Assembly (NCBI RefSeq): GCF_014269035.2
Contig: NZ_JABWRP020000012.1
Span: 140,388 to 204,387, forward strand
Length of the DNA stretch: 64,000 nt
Reading direction: 5' to 3'
Source: Pseudomonas vlassakiae
Lineage (GTDB): Bacteria > Pseudomonadota > Gammaproteobacteria > Pseudomonadales > Pseudomonadaceae
This document shows positions 23,800-32,019 of this stretch, piece by piece (the first letter of the stretch is position 1; the number at the start of each line of letters is the position of its first letter). Under the pieces are notes generated by a model. It worked only from the letters and a program-made list of their open reading frames with translations, had not been told where the DNA came from and searched no databases. The translations under genes were made by a program, and so were the position numbers.

Positions 23800-25176
23800 T
23801 CAGCACTCGATGGCGCTGACCGCCAGGCCACCGCGAGAAGTCTCTTTGTACTTGTCGTGCATGTCGGCCCCGGTGTCGCGCATGGTGCGGATCACCTGGT
23901 CGAGGGAGATGAAGTGCTCGCCATCGCCGCGCAACGCCATCTGCACGGCATTGATCGCCTTCACTGCGGCTATCGCGTTGCGCTCGATGCACGGCACCTG
24001 CACCAGGCCGCCGACCGGGTCGCAGGTCAGGCCGAGGTTGTGTTCCAGAGCGATTTCGGCAGCGTTCTCCACCTGCGCCGGGGTCGCCCCCAGCACTTCG
24101 GCGAGGCCGGCAGCAGCCATGGCACAGGCCGAGCCGACCTCGCCCTGGCAGCCGACTTCTGCACCAGAAATCGACGCGTTCTTCTTGCACAGGATGCCCA
24201 CGGCAGCGGCGCCGAGGAAGAAGTCGACCACGCTCGACTCGTCCACCGCATCACTGAAGCGCATGTAGTAGTGCAGCACCGCCGGGATGATGCCCGCCGC
24301 GCCGTTGGTAGGCGCAGTGACCATGCGCCCGCCAGCGGCGTTCTCTTCGTTGACCGCCAGGGCGAACAGGTTGACCCACTCCATGGCGCTCATGGTCGAG
24401 CCGATCACGTTGGGCTTGCCGATTTCCTGCAGACTGCGGTGCAACTTGGCGGCGCGCCTGCGCACGTTGAGCCCGCCGGGCAGCGTGCCTTCGTATTTCA
24501 GGCCGTTGTTGACGCACTCCTGCATGGCTTCCCAGAGCTTGTGCAGGCCGGCGCGGATTTCTTCCTCGCTGCGCCAGACCTTCTCGTTGGCCATCATCAA
24601 TTGCGACACGCTGAGGTCGTTTTGCTTGCACAGGCGCAGCAGCTCGGCGGCGCTGTTGAAATCGTAGGGCAGCACCGTCTGGTCGGCATCCAGCACACCG
24701 CTGGCGGCCTGGGCGGCGTCGACCACGAAGCCGCCACCGACCGAGTAATAGGTGTCGCGATGCAGCTCGCCCTGGGCACCTTCGGCGATCAGGGTCATGG
24801 CGTTGGGGTGGTACGGCAGGTTCTCGTCCAGCAGCAGCATGTCGCGGGCCCAGACGAACTCGATGGGCAGGCGGTTATCCAGCTTCAGGGTGTTGGTTTC
24901 GCGCAGGTCGGCGATCCGCGGGACGATCTGGGTCGGGTCGATGGCGTCCGGCCACTCGCCCATCAGGCCCATGATGGTGGCGTTGTCGGTGCCATGGCCG
25001 ATGCCAGTGGCCGACAGCGAACCGTACAGCCGCACTTCGATCCTGCGCACCTGTTCCAGCTCGCCGCGTTCACGCAGGCCCTGGACGAACAGGGCACCGG
25101 CACGCATGGGGCCGACGGTGTGGGAGCTGGAGGGCCCGACACCGATCTTGAACAGGTCGAACACGCTGATGGCCAT
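23800..25176 (-). CDS. sdaB: L-serine ammonia-lyase (iron-sulfur serine dehydratase)
   Basis: A 458-residue single-chain enzyme converting L-serine to pyruvate and ammonia. The N-terminal domain starts AISVFDLFKIGVGPSSSHTVGPM. The catalytic alpha region holds the cluster cysteines: GCQGEVGSAC, LTCDPVGG and VPCIERN. Start ATG at 25176 is the family start; the much longer open frame upstream is not coding. Its place between gbdR and cbcXWV suggests it handles serine made from glycine and one-carbon units of choline breakdown. Pseudomonads have another copy, so naming as sdaA or sdaB varies. Confidence 0.93.
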   Translation of the reverse strand: MAISVFDLFKIGVGPSSSHTVGPMRAGALFVQGLRERGELEQVRRIEVRLYGSLSATGIGHGTDNATIMGLMGEWPDAIDPTQIVPRIADLRETNTLKLDNRLPIEFVWARDMLLLDENLPYHPNAMTLIAEGAQGELHRDTYYSVGGGFVVDAAQAASGVLDADQTVLPYDFNSAAELLRLCKQNDLSVSQLMMANEKVWRSEEEIRAGLHKLWEAMQECVNNGLKYEGTLPGGLNVRRRAAKLHRSLQEIGKPNVIGSTMSAMEWVNLFALAVNEENAAGGRMVTAPTNGAAGIIPAVLHYYMRFSDAVDESSVVDFFLGAAAVGILCKKNASISGAEVGCQGEVGSACAMAAAGLAEVLGATPAQVENAAEIALEHNLGLTCDPVGGLVQVPCIERNAIAAVKAINAVQMALRGDGEHFISLDQVIRTMRDTGADMHDKYKETSRGGLAVSAIEC

Positions 25177-25618
25177 TGTCGAATCACCTCTTGCTGGGCT
25201 TGTCTCTGCGCGCCATGCGCAGGGCGGGGCAACTGCTAGGCTGAAGCTGCGAGCCGCCACGAATGCACGCATCATCGGGCTTTTGCCTACCCCCTCGCCG
25301 TCTGCAACCGACGTAATTTTGTCCAGCAGCGCCGTAGCCTTTTCGGCCACCTTGTCGCCGCTTTCAAGCGACCGGGTGACGCAAAAATGCGGCTACAGGG
25401 GTGGAAAAACTCATAAACGACATCGCCCGTACTGGATGCGACCCGTTCCGTACTGGTTACGACGCCACCAGTAGGCGATTGCCCGGCGCTGGAGGATTAT
25501 CGAAAGCGACTCGTAAAGCACGGCCACGCAACCTGCCCTCTGCAGGCCTGGTCGACCGGACCCTGAGAAAGCCCGGCGACCCATGCGAACCCGAAGACAA
25601 AATCACAGGAGTCCATCC
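25177..25618. promoter_or_regulatory. Divergent sda/cbcX regulatory region with direct repeats
   Basis: A 442-base spacer. At 25427-25442 and 25448-25463 lie two copies of CCGTACTGG-(A/T)-T-(G/A)-CGAC with start positions 21 bp apart, the pattern expected for an AraC-family dimer such as GbdR. The site is 156-192 bases upstream of the cbcX ATG. A longer inverted element TACTGGT ... ACCAGTA overlaps the second copy. Confidence 0.6.
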
Positions 25619-26566
25619 ATGAAAGGTTCACCCTCGCTGTTGCTGGTTGCGATGCTGTCCGCGCCTCTGCTGGCCCAGGCCGCCGAGCCCGAGCAGTGCC
25701 AGACGGTACGCTTCTCCGATGTCGGCTGGACCGACATCACCGTCACCACTGCGACCACCAGCGTTGTGCTCGAAGCACTGGGTTACAAGACCCACACCAC
25801 CATGATCTCGGTACCGGTGACCTACAAGTCGCTGGCCACCGGCAAGGACCTGGACGTGTTTCTCGGCAACTGGATGCCGACCATGGAGAACGACATCAAG
25901 CAATACCGCGATGCCGGCACTGTAGAAACCGTGCGCGCCAACCTGGAAAACGCCAAGTACACCCTGGCCGTGCCCCAGGCGCTGTATGACAAGGGGCTGA
26001 AGGATTTCAGCGACATTCCCAAGTTCAAGAAGGAACTGGACGGCAAGATCTATGGCATCGAGCCGGGCAACGATGGCAACCGCACCATCCAGAGCATGAT
26101 CGACAAGAACGCCTTCGGCCTGAAGGACGCCGGTTTCAAGATCGTGCAGTCGAGCGAGGCCGGCATGCTGTCGCAGGTCGATCGCGCACAGAAGCGTGGC
26201 GAGGCAGTGGTGTTCCTGGGCTGGGAACCGCACCCGATGAACACCCGCTTCAAGATGCAGTACCTCACCGGCGGTGACGAGTTCTTCGGCCCCGAATTCG
26301 GCAAGGCCACCGTGCTGACCAACACCCGCAAGGGCTATGTGCAGGAATGCAGCAACGTCGGCCAACTGCTGAAGAACCTGTCGTTCGAGCTCAAGGATGA
26401 AAGCACCATGATGGGCTACGTCCTGGACGACAAGATGAAGCCCGAGGCGGCCGCCAGGAAGTGGCTGAAAGACAACCCCGGCAAGCTGGACACCTGGCTT
26501 GCGGGCGTCACCACCGTGGATGGCAAACCCGGCCTTGAGGCGGCCAAGGCGAAACTTACCCAATAA
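25619..26566 (+). CDS. cbcX: Choline-binding periplasmic protein CbcX
   Basis: A 315-residue OpuAC-type binding protein with a signal peptide cleaved after about residue 22 (SAPLLAQAA). Aromatic cage residues for the trimethylammonium group are visible: VGWTDIT, FLGNWMP and FLGWEPHP, as in ChoX-type choline receptors. It is close in sequence to CaiX encoded at 18210, so both probably feed the same permease. The ATG at 25619 is preceded by AGGAG. It is the first gene of cbcXWV; a gap of 84 bases precedes cbcW. Confidence 0.93.
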   Translation: MKGSPSLLLVAMLSAPLLAQAAEPEQCQTVRFSDVGWTDITVTTATTSVVLEALGYKTHTTMISVPVTYKSLATGKDLDVFLGNWMPTMENDIKQYRDAGTVETVRANLENAKYTLAVPQALYDKGLKDFSDIPKFKKELDGKIYGIEPGNDGNRTIQSMIDKNAFGLKDAGFKIVQSSEAGMLSQVDRAQKRGEAVVFLGWEPHPMNTRFKMQYLTGGDEFFGPEFGKATVLTNTRKGYVQECSNVGQLLKNLSFELKDESTMMGYVLDDKMKPEAAARKWLKDNPGKLDTWLAGVTTVDGKPGLEAAKAKLTQ

Positions 26567-26650
26567 CGCAATACGTCGTAGCGCTACCTCGGGGCGGGAC
26601 CGTGCCCGCCCCGGACTGTTTTCAATCTTCGCAGGTGGAAGCTCGCTATC

Positions 26651-27496
26651 ATGCTCATCGATCAGAAAATACCCTTGGGTCAGTACATCGCGGCGTTCGT
26701 CGAATGGCTGACCCAGAATGGCGCGAACTATTTCGATGCCATTGCCCGAGGCCTGGAGTTCATGATCCATGGCGTCACCAGTACCCTGACGTTCTTCAAC
26801 CCGTTCGTGCTCATCGCCCTGTTCGCCGCCCTGGCGCATTTCATCCAGCGCAAGTGGGCGCTCACCGCATTCGTCGCCCTTTCCTTCCTGCTGATCCTCA
26901 ACCTGGGGTACTGGCAGGAAACCATGGAAACCTTGGCCCAGGTGACCTTCGCCACCGTGGTCTGCGTGGCCATCGGCGTGCCGCTGGGCATCGTCGCCGC
27001 GCACAAGCCGATGTTCTACACCGCCATGCGCCCGGTGCTCGACCTGATGCAGACCGTGCCAACCTTCGTCTACCTGATCCCGACCCTGACCCTGTTCGGT
27101 CTGGGCGTGGTGCCGGGGCTGATCTCGACAGTGGTGTTCGCCATCGCCGCACCGATCCGCCTGACCTACCTGGGCATCTGCGACGTGCCGCAGGAGCTGA
27201 TGGACGCCGGCAAGGCCTTTGGCTGTTCGCGCCGCCAGCTACTCACCCGTATCGAACTGCCGCACGCGATGCCAAGCATCGCCGCTGGCGTCACCCAGTG
27301 CATCATGCTGTCGCTGTCGATGGTGGTGATCGCCGCCCTGGTGGGTGCCGATGGCCTGGGCAAACCTGTGGTCAACGCACTGAACACCGCCGATATCTCC
27401 CTGGGCTTCGAAGCGGGCCTGGCGATCGTGCTGCTGGCGATCATGCTCGACCGTATCTGCAAGCAACCGGAACTGCCGGTAAGGGGTGAGGCATGA
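26651..27496 (+). CDS. cbcW: Choline/betaine/carnitine ABC transporter permease CbcW
   Basis: A 281-residue inner-membrane permease of the ProW/OpuAB type with about six to seven membrane helices. The cytoplasmic coupling loop is recognisable (VPQELMDAGKAFGCSRRQLL, the EAA-like motif). Helices are at about 40-65, 70-90, 95-120, 130-160, 205-235 and 245-270. Its last codons overlap the cbcV start, so the subunits are translated together. It forms the channel used by CbcX and probably CaiX and a betaine-binding protein encoded elsewhere. Confidence 0.94.
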   Translation: MLIDQKIPLGQYIAAFVEWLTQNGANYFDAIARGLEFMIHGVTSTLTFFNPFVLIALFAALAHFIQRKWALTAFVALSFLLILNLGYWQETMETLAQVTFATVVCVAIGVPLGIVAAHKPMFYTAMRPVLDLMQTVPTFVYLIPTLTLFGLGVVPGLISTVVFAIAAPIRLTYLGICDVPQELMDAGKAFGCSRRQLLTRIELPHAMPSIAAGVTQCIMLSLSMVVIAALVGADGLGKPVVNALNTADISLGFEAGLAIVLLAIMLDRICKQPELPVRGEA

Positions 27497-28671
27497 GCAT
27501 CATTCGATTCGAAGACGTAGACGTCATCTTCTCCAACAAGCCGCGCGAAGCGCTGGCGCTGCTGGACAAAGGCCAGACCCGCGAGCAGATCCTCAAGCAG
27601 ACCGGGCTGGTGGTCGGTGTGGAAAAGGCCAACCTCGATATCAACAAAGGCGAGATCTGTGTGCTGATGGGCCTGTCCGGCTCAGGCAAGTCGAGCCTGC
27701 TGCGGTGCATCAACGGCCTCAACACCGTGAGCCGCGGCAAGCTGTTCGTCGAACATGAAGGCAAGCACATCGATATTGCCCACTGCACCCCGGCAGAGCT
27801 GAAGATGATGCGCACCAAGCGCATCGCCATGGTGTTCCAGAAATTCGCCCTGATGCCATGGCTGACGGTGCGAGAGAACATCAGCTTCGGCCTGGAAATG
27901 CAGGGCCGCCCGGAAAAGGAACGGCGCAAGCTGGTCGACGAGAAACTCGAACTGGTCGGCCTGACCCAGTGGCGCAACAAGAAGCCAGACGAACTCTCCG
28001 GCGGCATGCAACAGCGTGTGGGCCTGGCCCGGGCGCTGGCGATGGATGCCGACATCCTGTTGATGGACGAACCGTTCTCGGCCCTCGACCCGCTGATCCG
28101 CCAAGGCCTGCAAGACGAATTGCTGGGCCTGCAGGCCAAGCTGAGCAAGACCATCGTGTTCGTCAGCCACGACCTCGACGAGGCGCTGAAGCTGGGCAGC
28201 CGCATCGCCATCATGAAGGACGGGCGGATCATCCAGTACAGCAAGCCGGAAGAGATCGTGCTGAACCCGGCCGACGAATACGTGCGTACCTTCGTCGCCC
28301 ACACCAACCCGCTGAACGTACTGTGCGGCCGCAGCCTGATGCGCAGCCTGGACAACTGCAAGCGGGTCAACGGCTCGGTGTGCCTGGACCCGGGTGGCGA
28401 TTCGTGGCTGGACCTGGGCGAAGGGAATTCGATCAAGCGTGCACGCCAGGGGCAGAACGGGCTGGACATGCAGAACTGGGTGCCGGGGCAGGCTGTGGAA
28501 GGCCTGGGCCGCAAGCCAACGTTGGTGCATGCCGACATTGGCATGCGTGAGGCGCTGCAGATTCGTTACCAGACCGGCAACAAGCTGGTGCTGCAGGAAA
28601 ATGACCGGGTGGTGGGGATTCTTGGCGATACCGAGCTCTACCACGCCTTGCTGGGCAAGAACCACGGATGA
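27493..28671 (+). CDS. cbcV: Choline/betaine/carnitine ABC transporter ATPase CbcV
   Basis: A 392-residue ATPase of the ProV/OpuAA type. Walker A is GLSGSGKSS at residue 60, the Q-loop KFALMPWLTV follows, the signature is LSGGMQQRVGLARALA and Walker B is DILLMDEPFSALD. After the ATPase core (to about 280) comes an extension of about 110 residues ending in ENDRVVGILGDTELYHALL, reminiscent of a CBS regulatory segment. It overlaps cbcW by an ATGA. It powers uptake of choline, betaine and carnitine. Confidence 0.95.
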   Translation: MSIIRFEDVDVIFSNKPREALALLDKGQTREQILKQTGLVVGVEKANLDINKGEICVLMGLSGSGKSSLLRCINGLNTVSRGKLFVEHEGKHIDIAHCTPAELKMMRTKRIAMVFQKFALMPWLTVRENISFGLEMQGRPEKERRKLVDEKLELVGLTQWRNKKPDELSGGMQQRVGLARALAMDADILLMDEPFSALDPLIRQGLQDELLGLQAKLSKTIVFVSHDLDEALKLGSRIAIMKDGRIIQYSKPEEIVLNPADEYVRTFVAHTNPLNVLCGRSLMRSLDNCKRVNGSVCLDPGGDSWLDLGEGNSIKRARQGQNGLDMQNWVPGQAVEGLGRKPTLVHADIGMREALQIRYQTGNKLVLQENDRVVGILGDTELYHALLGKNHG

Positions 28672-28693
28672 TGCAATTGGGGCCGCCTTGCGG

Positions 28694-28781
28694 CCCATCG
28701 CGGCTGAAGCCGCTCCTACAGGGACCGCGCACGCCTGGAGATTTGCGCGATCCCTGTAGGAGCGGCTTCAGCCGCGATGGG
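28694..28781. repeat. Perfect inverted REP pair between cbcV and hisF
   Basis: 31-bp arms (CCCATCGCGGCTGAAGCCGC at 28694; mirrored at 28751-28781) separated by 26 bases, between two convergent operons. A likely shared transcript end. Confidence 0.85.
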
Positions 28782-28809
28782 CTGCAAAGCAGCCCCGACA
28801 ATCACTATC

Positions 28810-29580
28810 TCAGCGAACGACAATCCCGCGCGAAGCCATGTAGGCCTTGGCCTCCGGCACCGTGTACTCGCCAAAGTGGAAGATACTCGCCGCCAGCACC
28901 GCGCTGGCGTGCCCTTCCAGAATCCCGTCTGCCAGGTGCTGCAGGTTACCCACACCACCCGAAGCAATCACCGGAATCCCCAGCGCATCGCTGATGGCGC
29001 GGGTTACGCCCAGGTCGAAACCATTCTTCATGCCGTCCTGGTCCATGCTGGTCAGCAGGATCTCGCCGGCCCCCAGGCCTTCCATCTTCTTCGCCCATTC
29101 AACCGCGTCCAGCCCGGTTGGCTTGCGCCCGCCGTGGGTAAAGATCTCCCAGCGTGGCGCTTCGCCGGGCGCGGACACCTTCTTGGCGTCGATGGCGACG
29201 ACGATGCACTGCGAACCGAAGCGGTCCGCTGCTTCACCGACGAACTCCGGGTTGAACACCGCGGCGGTGTTGATCGAAACCTTGTCGGCGCCGGCATTGA
29301 GCAGGTTGCGGATGTCCTGCACGGTGCGCACGCCGCCGCCCACGGTCAGCGGGATGAACACCTGGCTGGCCATGCGCTCGACGGTATGCAGGGTGGTGTC
29401 GCGGCCATCAACGCTGGCCGTGATGTCGAGGAAGGTGATTTCATCGGCACCCTGCTCGTTGTAGCGGCGGGCGATTTCCACCGGGTCGCCGGCATCACGG
29501 ATGTTCTCGAACTTGACGCCCTTGACCACCCGGCCGTTGTCCACGTCCAGGCAAGGGATGATGCGCTTGGCCAGTGCCAT
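28810..29580 (-). CDS. hisF: Imidazole glycerol phosphate synthase, cyclase subunit HisF
   Basis: A 256-residue TIM-barrel enzyme. With HisH it turns PRFAR and ammonia into imidazole glycerol phosphate and AICAR in histidine synthesis. The start LAKRIIPCLDVDNGRVVKG carries the catalytic Asp at residue 12, and the second catalytic Asp is in ILLTSMDQDG. Phosphate-binding loops GGVRT and ASGGVGN are intact. It ends the his operon, 10 bases after hisA. Confidence 0.97.
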   Translation of the reverse strand: MALAKRIIPCLDVDNGRVVKGVKFENIRDAGDPVEIARRYNEQGADEITFLDITASVDGRDTTLHTVERMASQVFIPLTVGGGVRTVQDIRNLLNAGADKVSINTAAVFNPEFVGEAADRFGSQCIVVAIDAKKVSAPGEAPRWEIFTHGGRKPTGLDAVEWAKKMEGLGAGEILLTSMDQDGMKNGFDLGVTRAISDALGIPVIASGGVGNLQHLADGILEGHASAVLAASIFHFGEYTVPEAKAYMASRGIVVR

Positions 29581-29590
29581 GGTTCAGTCC

Positions 29591-30328
29591 TCAGCCTTGG
29601 TAGTTGTCGCAAAAAGCCTGGGCCTCGGCGACATCGAGGGTGCCTTCGTAGATGGCACGGCCGGTGATGGCGCCGATGATGCCCGGGGCCTTGGCGTCCA
29701 GCAGGGCCTTGATGTCACCCAGGTTGTGGATACCGCCCGAGGCGATCACCGGGATCGAAGTGGCTTCGGCCAGTGCCTTGGTGAACGGCACGTTGCAGCC
29801 CTGCATCATGCCGTCCTTGGCGATGTCGGTGTAGACGATCGCCGAGACGCCATCGGCCTCGAAACGCTTGGCCAGGTCGATGACCTGTACCGAGCTGACT
29901 TCCGCCCAGCCGTCGGTGGCAACGAAGCCGTCCTTTGCATCCAGGCCAACGATGACCTTGCCCGGGAAGGCCTTGCACGCTTCGGCGACGAACTCAGGCT
30001 GCTTGACCGCCTTGGTGCCGATGATCACGTAGCTGACGCCGGCCTTGACGTAGTGCTCGATGGTTTCCAGCGAGCGGATGCCGCCGCCGATCTGGATCGG
30101 CAGGTTCGGGTAGCGTTTGGCAATGGCGGTGACCACTTCACCGTTGACCGGTTGGCCTTCGAAGGCGCCGTTGAGGTCGACCAGGTGCAGGCGGCGGCAG
30201 CCACCTTCGACCCACTTGGCAGCCATGCTCACCGGGTCGTCGGAAAATACCGTGGAATCTTCCATGCGGCCCTGGCGCAGGCGCACGCAGGCACCGTCCT
30301 TCAGATCGATAGCGGGGATAATCAGCAT
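29591..30328 (-). CDS. hisA: Phosphoribosylformimino-AICAR-P isomerase HisA
   Basis: A 245-residue TIM barrel, homologous to HisF, that isomerises ProFAR to PRFAR. The first catalytic Asp is in IIPAIDLKDG and the second in IVYTDIAKDGMM. The motifs GGGIRS and ASGGI bind phosphate. Full length with no anomaly. It lies between DUF2164 and hisF in the operon. Confidence 0.97.
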   Translation of the reverse strand: MLIIPAIDLKDGACVRLRQGRMEDSTVFSDDPVSMAAKWVEGGCRRLHLVDLNGAFEGQPVNGEVVTAIAKRYPNLPIQIGGGIRSLETIEHYVKAGVSYVIIGTKAVKQPEFVAEACKAFPGKVIVGLDAKDGFVATDGWAEVSSVQVIDLAKRFEADGVSAIVYTDIAKDGMMQGCNVPFTKALAEATSIPVIASGGIHNLGDIKALLDAKAPGIIGAITGRAIYEGTLDVAEAQAFCDNYQG

Positions 30329-30355
30329 CTTGGGAACCTGTCTGTTCTTAGGGTT

Positions 30356-30616
30356 TCAGGGCTTTTCGAGCGCCCACAGATCGCTTTCGATACTCTCGAA
30401 CCGCTCCTTGAGGTGCAGCTGAACATCGGCAATCGCCCTGTTGTAGTAATGGGGTGCAATTTCTTTGCTGAACAGTTCGAGGACCTCGGCCACCTCGAAC
30501 GACCCGAGCTGCAGTTCGAAGCGGTCTTCGAGAAAGCGCTTGAGCGTGTCGAGCGCCTCGCGTTCCTCTTCGGGGGCCAGGGTGATGATCGGGGCCTTGG
30601 TCTTCGAACGGCTCAT
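30356..30616 (-). CDS. DUF2164 protein within the his operon
   Basis: An 86-residue acidic cytoplasmic protein of the DUF2164 family, function unknown. It starts MSRSKTKAPIITLAPEEER and contains the helical stretch FELQLGSFEVAEVLELFSKE. Its ATG directly abuts the hisH stop (TAAATG), so it is translated with hisH. The family is found at this place in pseudomonad his operons as I recall. No catalytic motif is visible and a histidine-related role is not established. Confidence 0.88.
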   Translation of the reverse strand: MSRSKTKAPIITLAPEEEREALDTLKRFLEDRFELQLGSFEVAEVLELFSKEIAPHYYNRAIADVQLHLKERFESIESDLWALEKP

Positions 30617-31255
30617 TTACCAGCGCCCGTCCCAGGCGACGAAGTTCTGCAGCAGCTGCAGGCCATGGGTATGACTTTTTTCCGGGTGGAACTGCACGGC
30701 GAAGCGCGAGCCGTCTGCCAGCGCGGCAGCGAAGTCGACGCCATAGTGGCCGCGGCCGACCACCTGGCCCGGCTTGCCGGCATTGATGTAGTAGCTGTGC
30801 ACGAAGTAGAAACGCGCACGGTCGGGAATGTCGTGCCACAGCGGGTGGTCGATGGACTGGCTGACTTCGTTCCAGCCCATGTGCGGCACCTTCAGGTGCT
30901 CGCCGTCTTCTTTCAGGTCTTTGCCGAAGAAGCGCACCTGGCCAGGGAACAGGCCGATGCAGTCGACACCGTCGTTCTCTTCGCTATGGTCGAGCAACGC
31001 CTGCATGCCTACGCAGATGCCGAGGAACGGGCGATCCTGGCTCACTTCGCGGACCAGGCTGTCGAAGCCCAGGCGGCGGATTTCGGCCATGCAGTCACGG
31101 ATCGCGCCCACGCCCGGGAACACCACGCGGTCAGCCTCGCGGATCACCGCAGCGTCGCTGGTGACCAGCACCTTGCCGGCGCCGACGTGTTCAAGCGCCT
31201 TGGCCACCGAGTGCAGGTTGCCCATGCCATAGTCGATTACGGCTACCGTCTGCAT
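30617..31255 (-). CDS. hisH: Imidazole glycerol phosphate synthase, glutamine amidotransferase subunit HisH
   Basis: A 212-residue class I glutamine amidotransferase providing ammonia to HisF. The nucleophile is Cys81 in LGICVGMQ, the oxyanion region is in FPGVGA, and the His/Glu pair is in FHPEKSHTHG. Length and order are standard. It follows hisB without a gap. Confidence 0.97.
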   Translation of the reverse strand: MQTVAVIDYGMGNLHSVAKALEHVGAGKVLVTSDAAVIREADRVVFPGVGAIRDCMAEIRRLGFDSLVREVSQDRPFLGICVGMQALLDHSEENDGVDCIGLFPGQVRFFGKDLKEDGEHLKVPHMGWNEVSQSIDHPLWHDIPDRARFYFVHSYYINAGKPGQVVGRGHYGVDFAAALADGSRFAVQFHPEKSHTHGLQLLQNFVAWDGRW

Positions 31256-31849
31256 TTACAGGCACCCTTTGGTGGACGGCATCTGCCCGGCCATGCGCTC
31301 GTCGATGGTCACGGCCATGCGCAGGGCGCGGCCGAAAGCCTTGAATACGGTTTCGATCTGGTGGTGGGTGTTGTGGCCACGCAGGTTGTCGATGTGCAGG
31401 GTCACCAGGGCGTGGTTGACGAAGCCCTGGAAGAACTCCTGGAACAGGTCGACATCGAAGCCGCCAACGGTGGCACGGGTGTAAGGCACATGCATCTGCA
31501 GGCCTGGGCGGCCGGAGAAGTCGATGACCACGCGCGACAGTGCTTCGTCCAGCGGCACGTAGGCGTGGCCGTAGCGGAAGATGCCTTTCTTGTCGCCAAT
31601 GGCCTGGGCGAATGCCATGCCCAGCGTGATACCGACGTCTTCGACGGTATGGTGATCGTCGATATGCAGGTCACCCTTGCACTCGATATCCAGATCGATA
31701 AGCCCATGGCGGGCGATCTGGTCCAGCATGTGTTCAAGGAAAGGCACACCGATATCGAATCGGGCCTTGCCACTGCCATCGAGGTTGATCGAGCACTTGA
31801 CCTGGGTTTCCAGGGTATTGCGCTCGACGGAAGCCTTACGTTCGACCAT
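31256..31849 (-). CDS. hisB: Imidazoleglycerol-phosphate dehydratase HisB
   Basis: A 197-residue monofunctional dehydratase acting on imidazole glycerol phosphate. Two metal-binding motifs are intact, HIDDHHTVED in the first half and RGHNTHHQIE in the second. The start MVERKASVERNT at 31849 fits the family; the frame is open further upstream but that extension (with MEPFSPNDF) is not part of known HisB. It is the first gene of this his operon. Confidence 0.96.
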   Translation of the reverse strand: MVERKASVERNTLETQVKCSINLDGSGKARFDIGVPFLEHMLDQIARHGLIDLDIECKGDLHIDDHHTVEDVGITLGMAFAQAIGDKKGIFRYGHAYVPLDEALSRVVIDFSGRPGLQMHVPYTRATVGGFDVDLFQEFFQGFVNHALVTLHIDNLRGHNTHHQIETVFKAFGRALRMAVTIDERMAGQMPSTKGCL

Positions 31850-32019
31850 CACCAGCTCCGCAAAATCATTGGGCGAAAAGGGCTCCATTATAGGCCCAGA
31901 ACGCGCCCGCTTGAAACGCGGATGACATATGGCATGGCAAGCAATTGCGGGGCCGCAGAGCCCTACAGGTCTATACAACCGGATCGCGGGGGGTGCCAGG
32001 CAACCCCCGGACGGCTACA

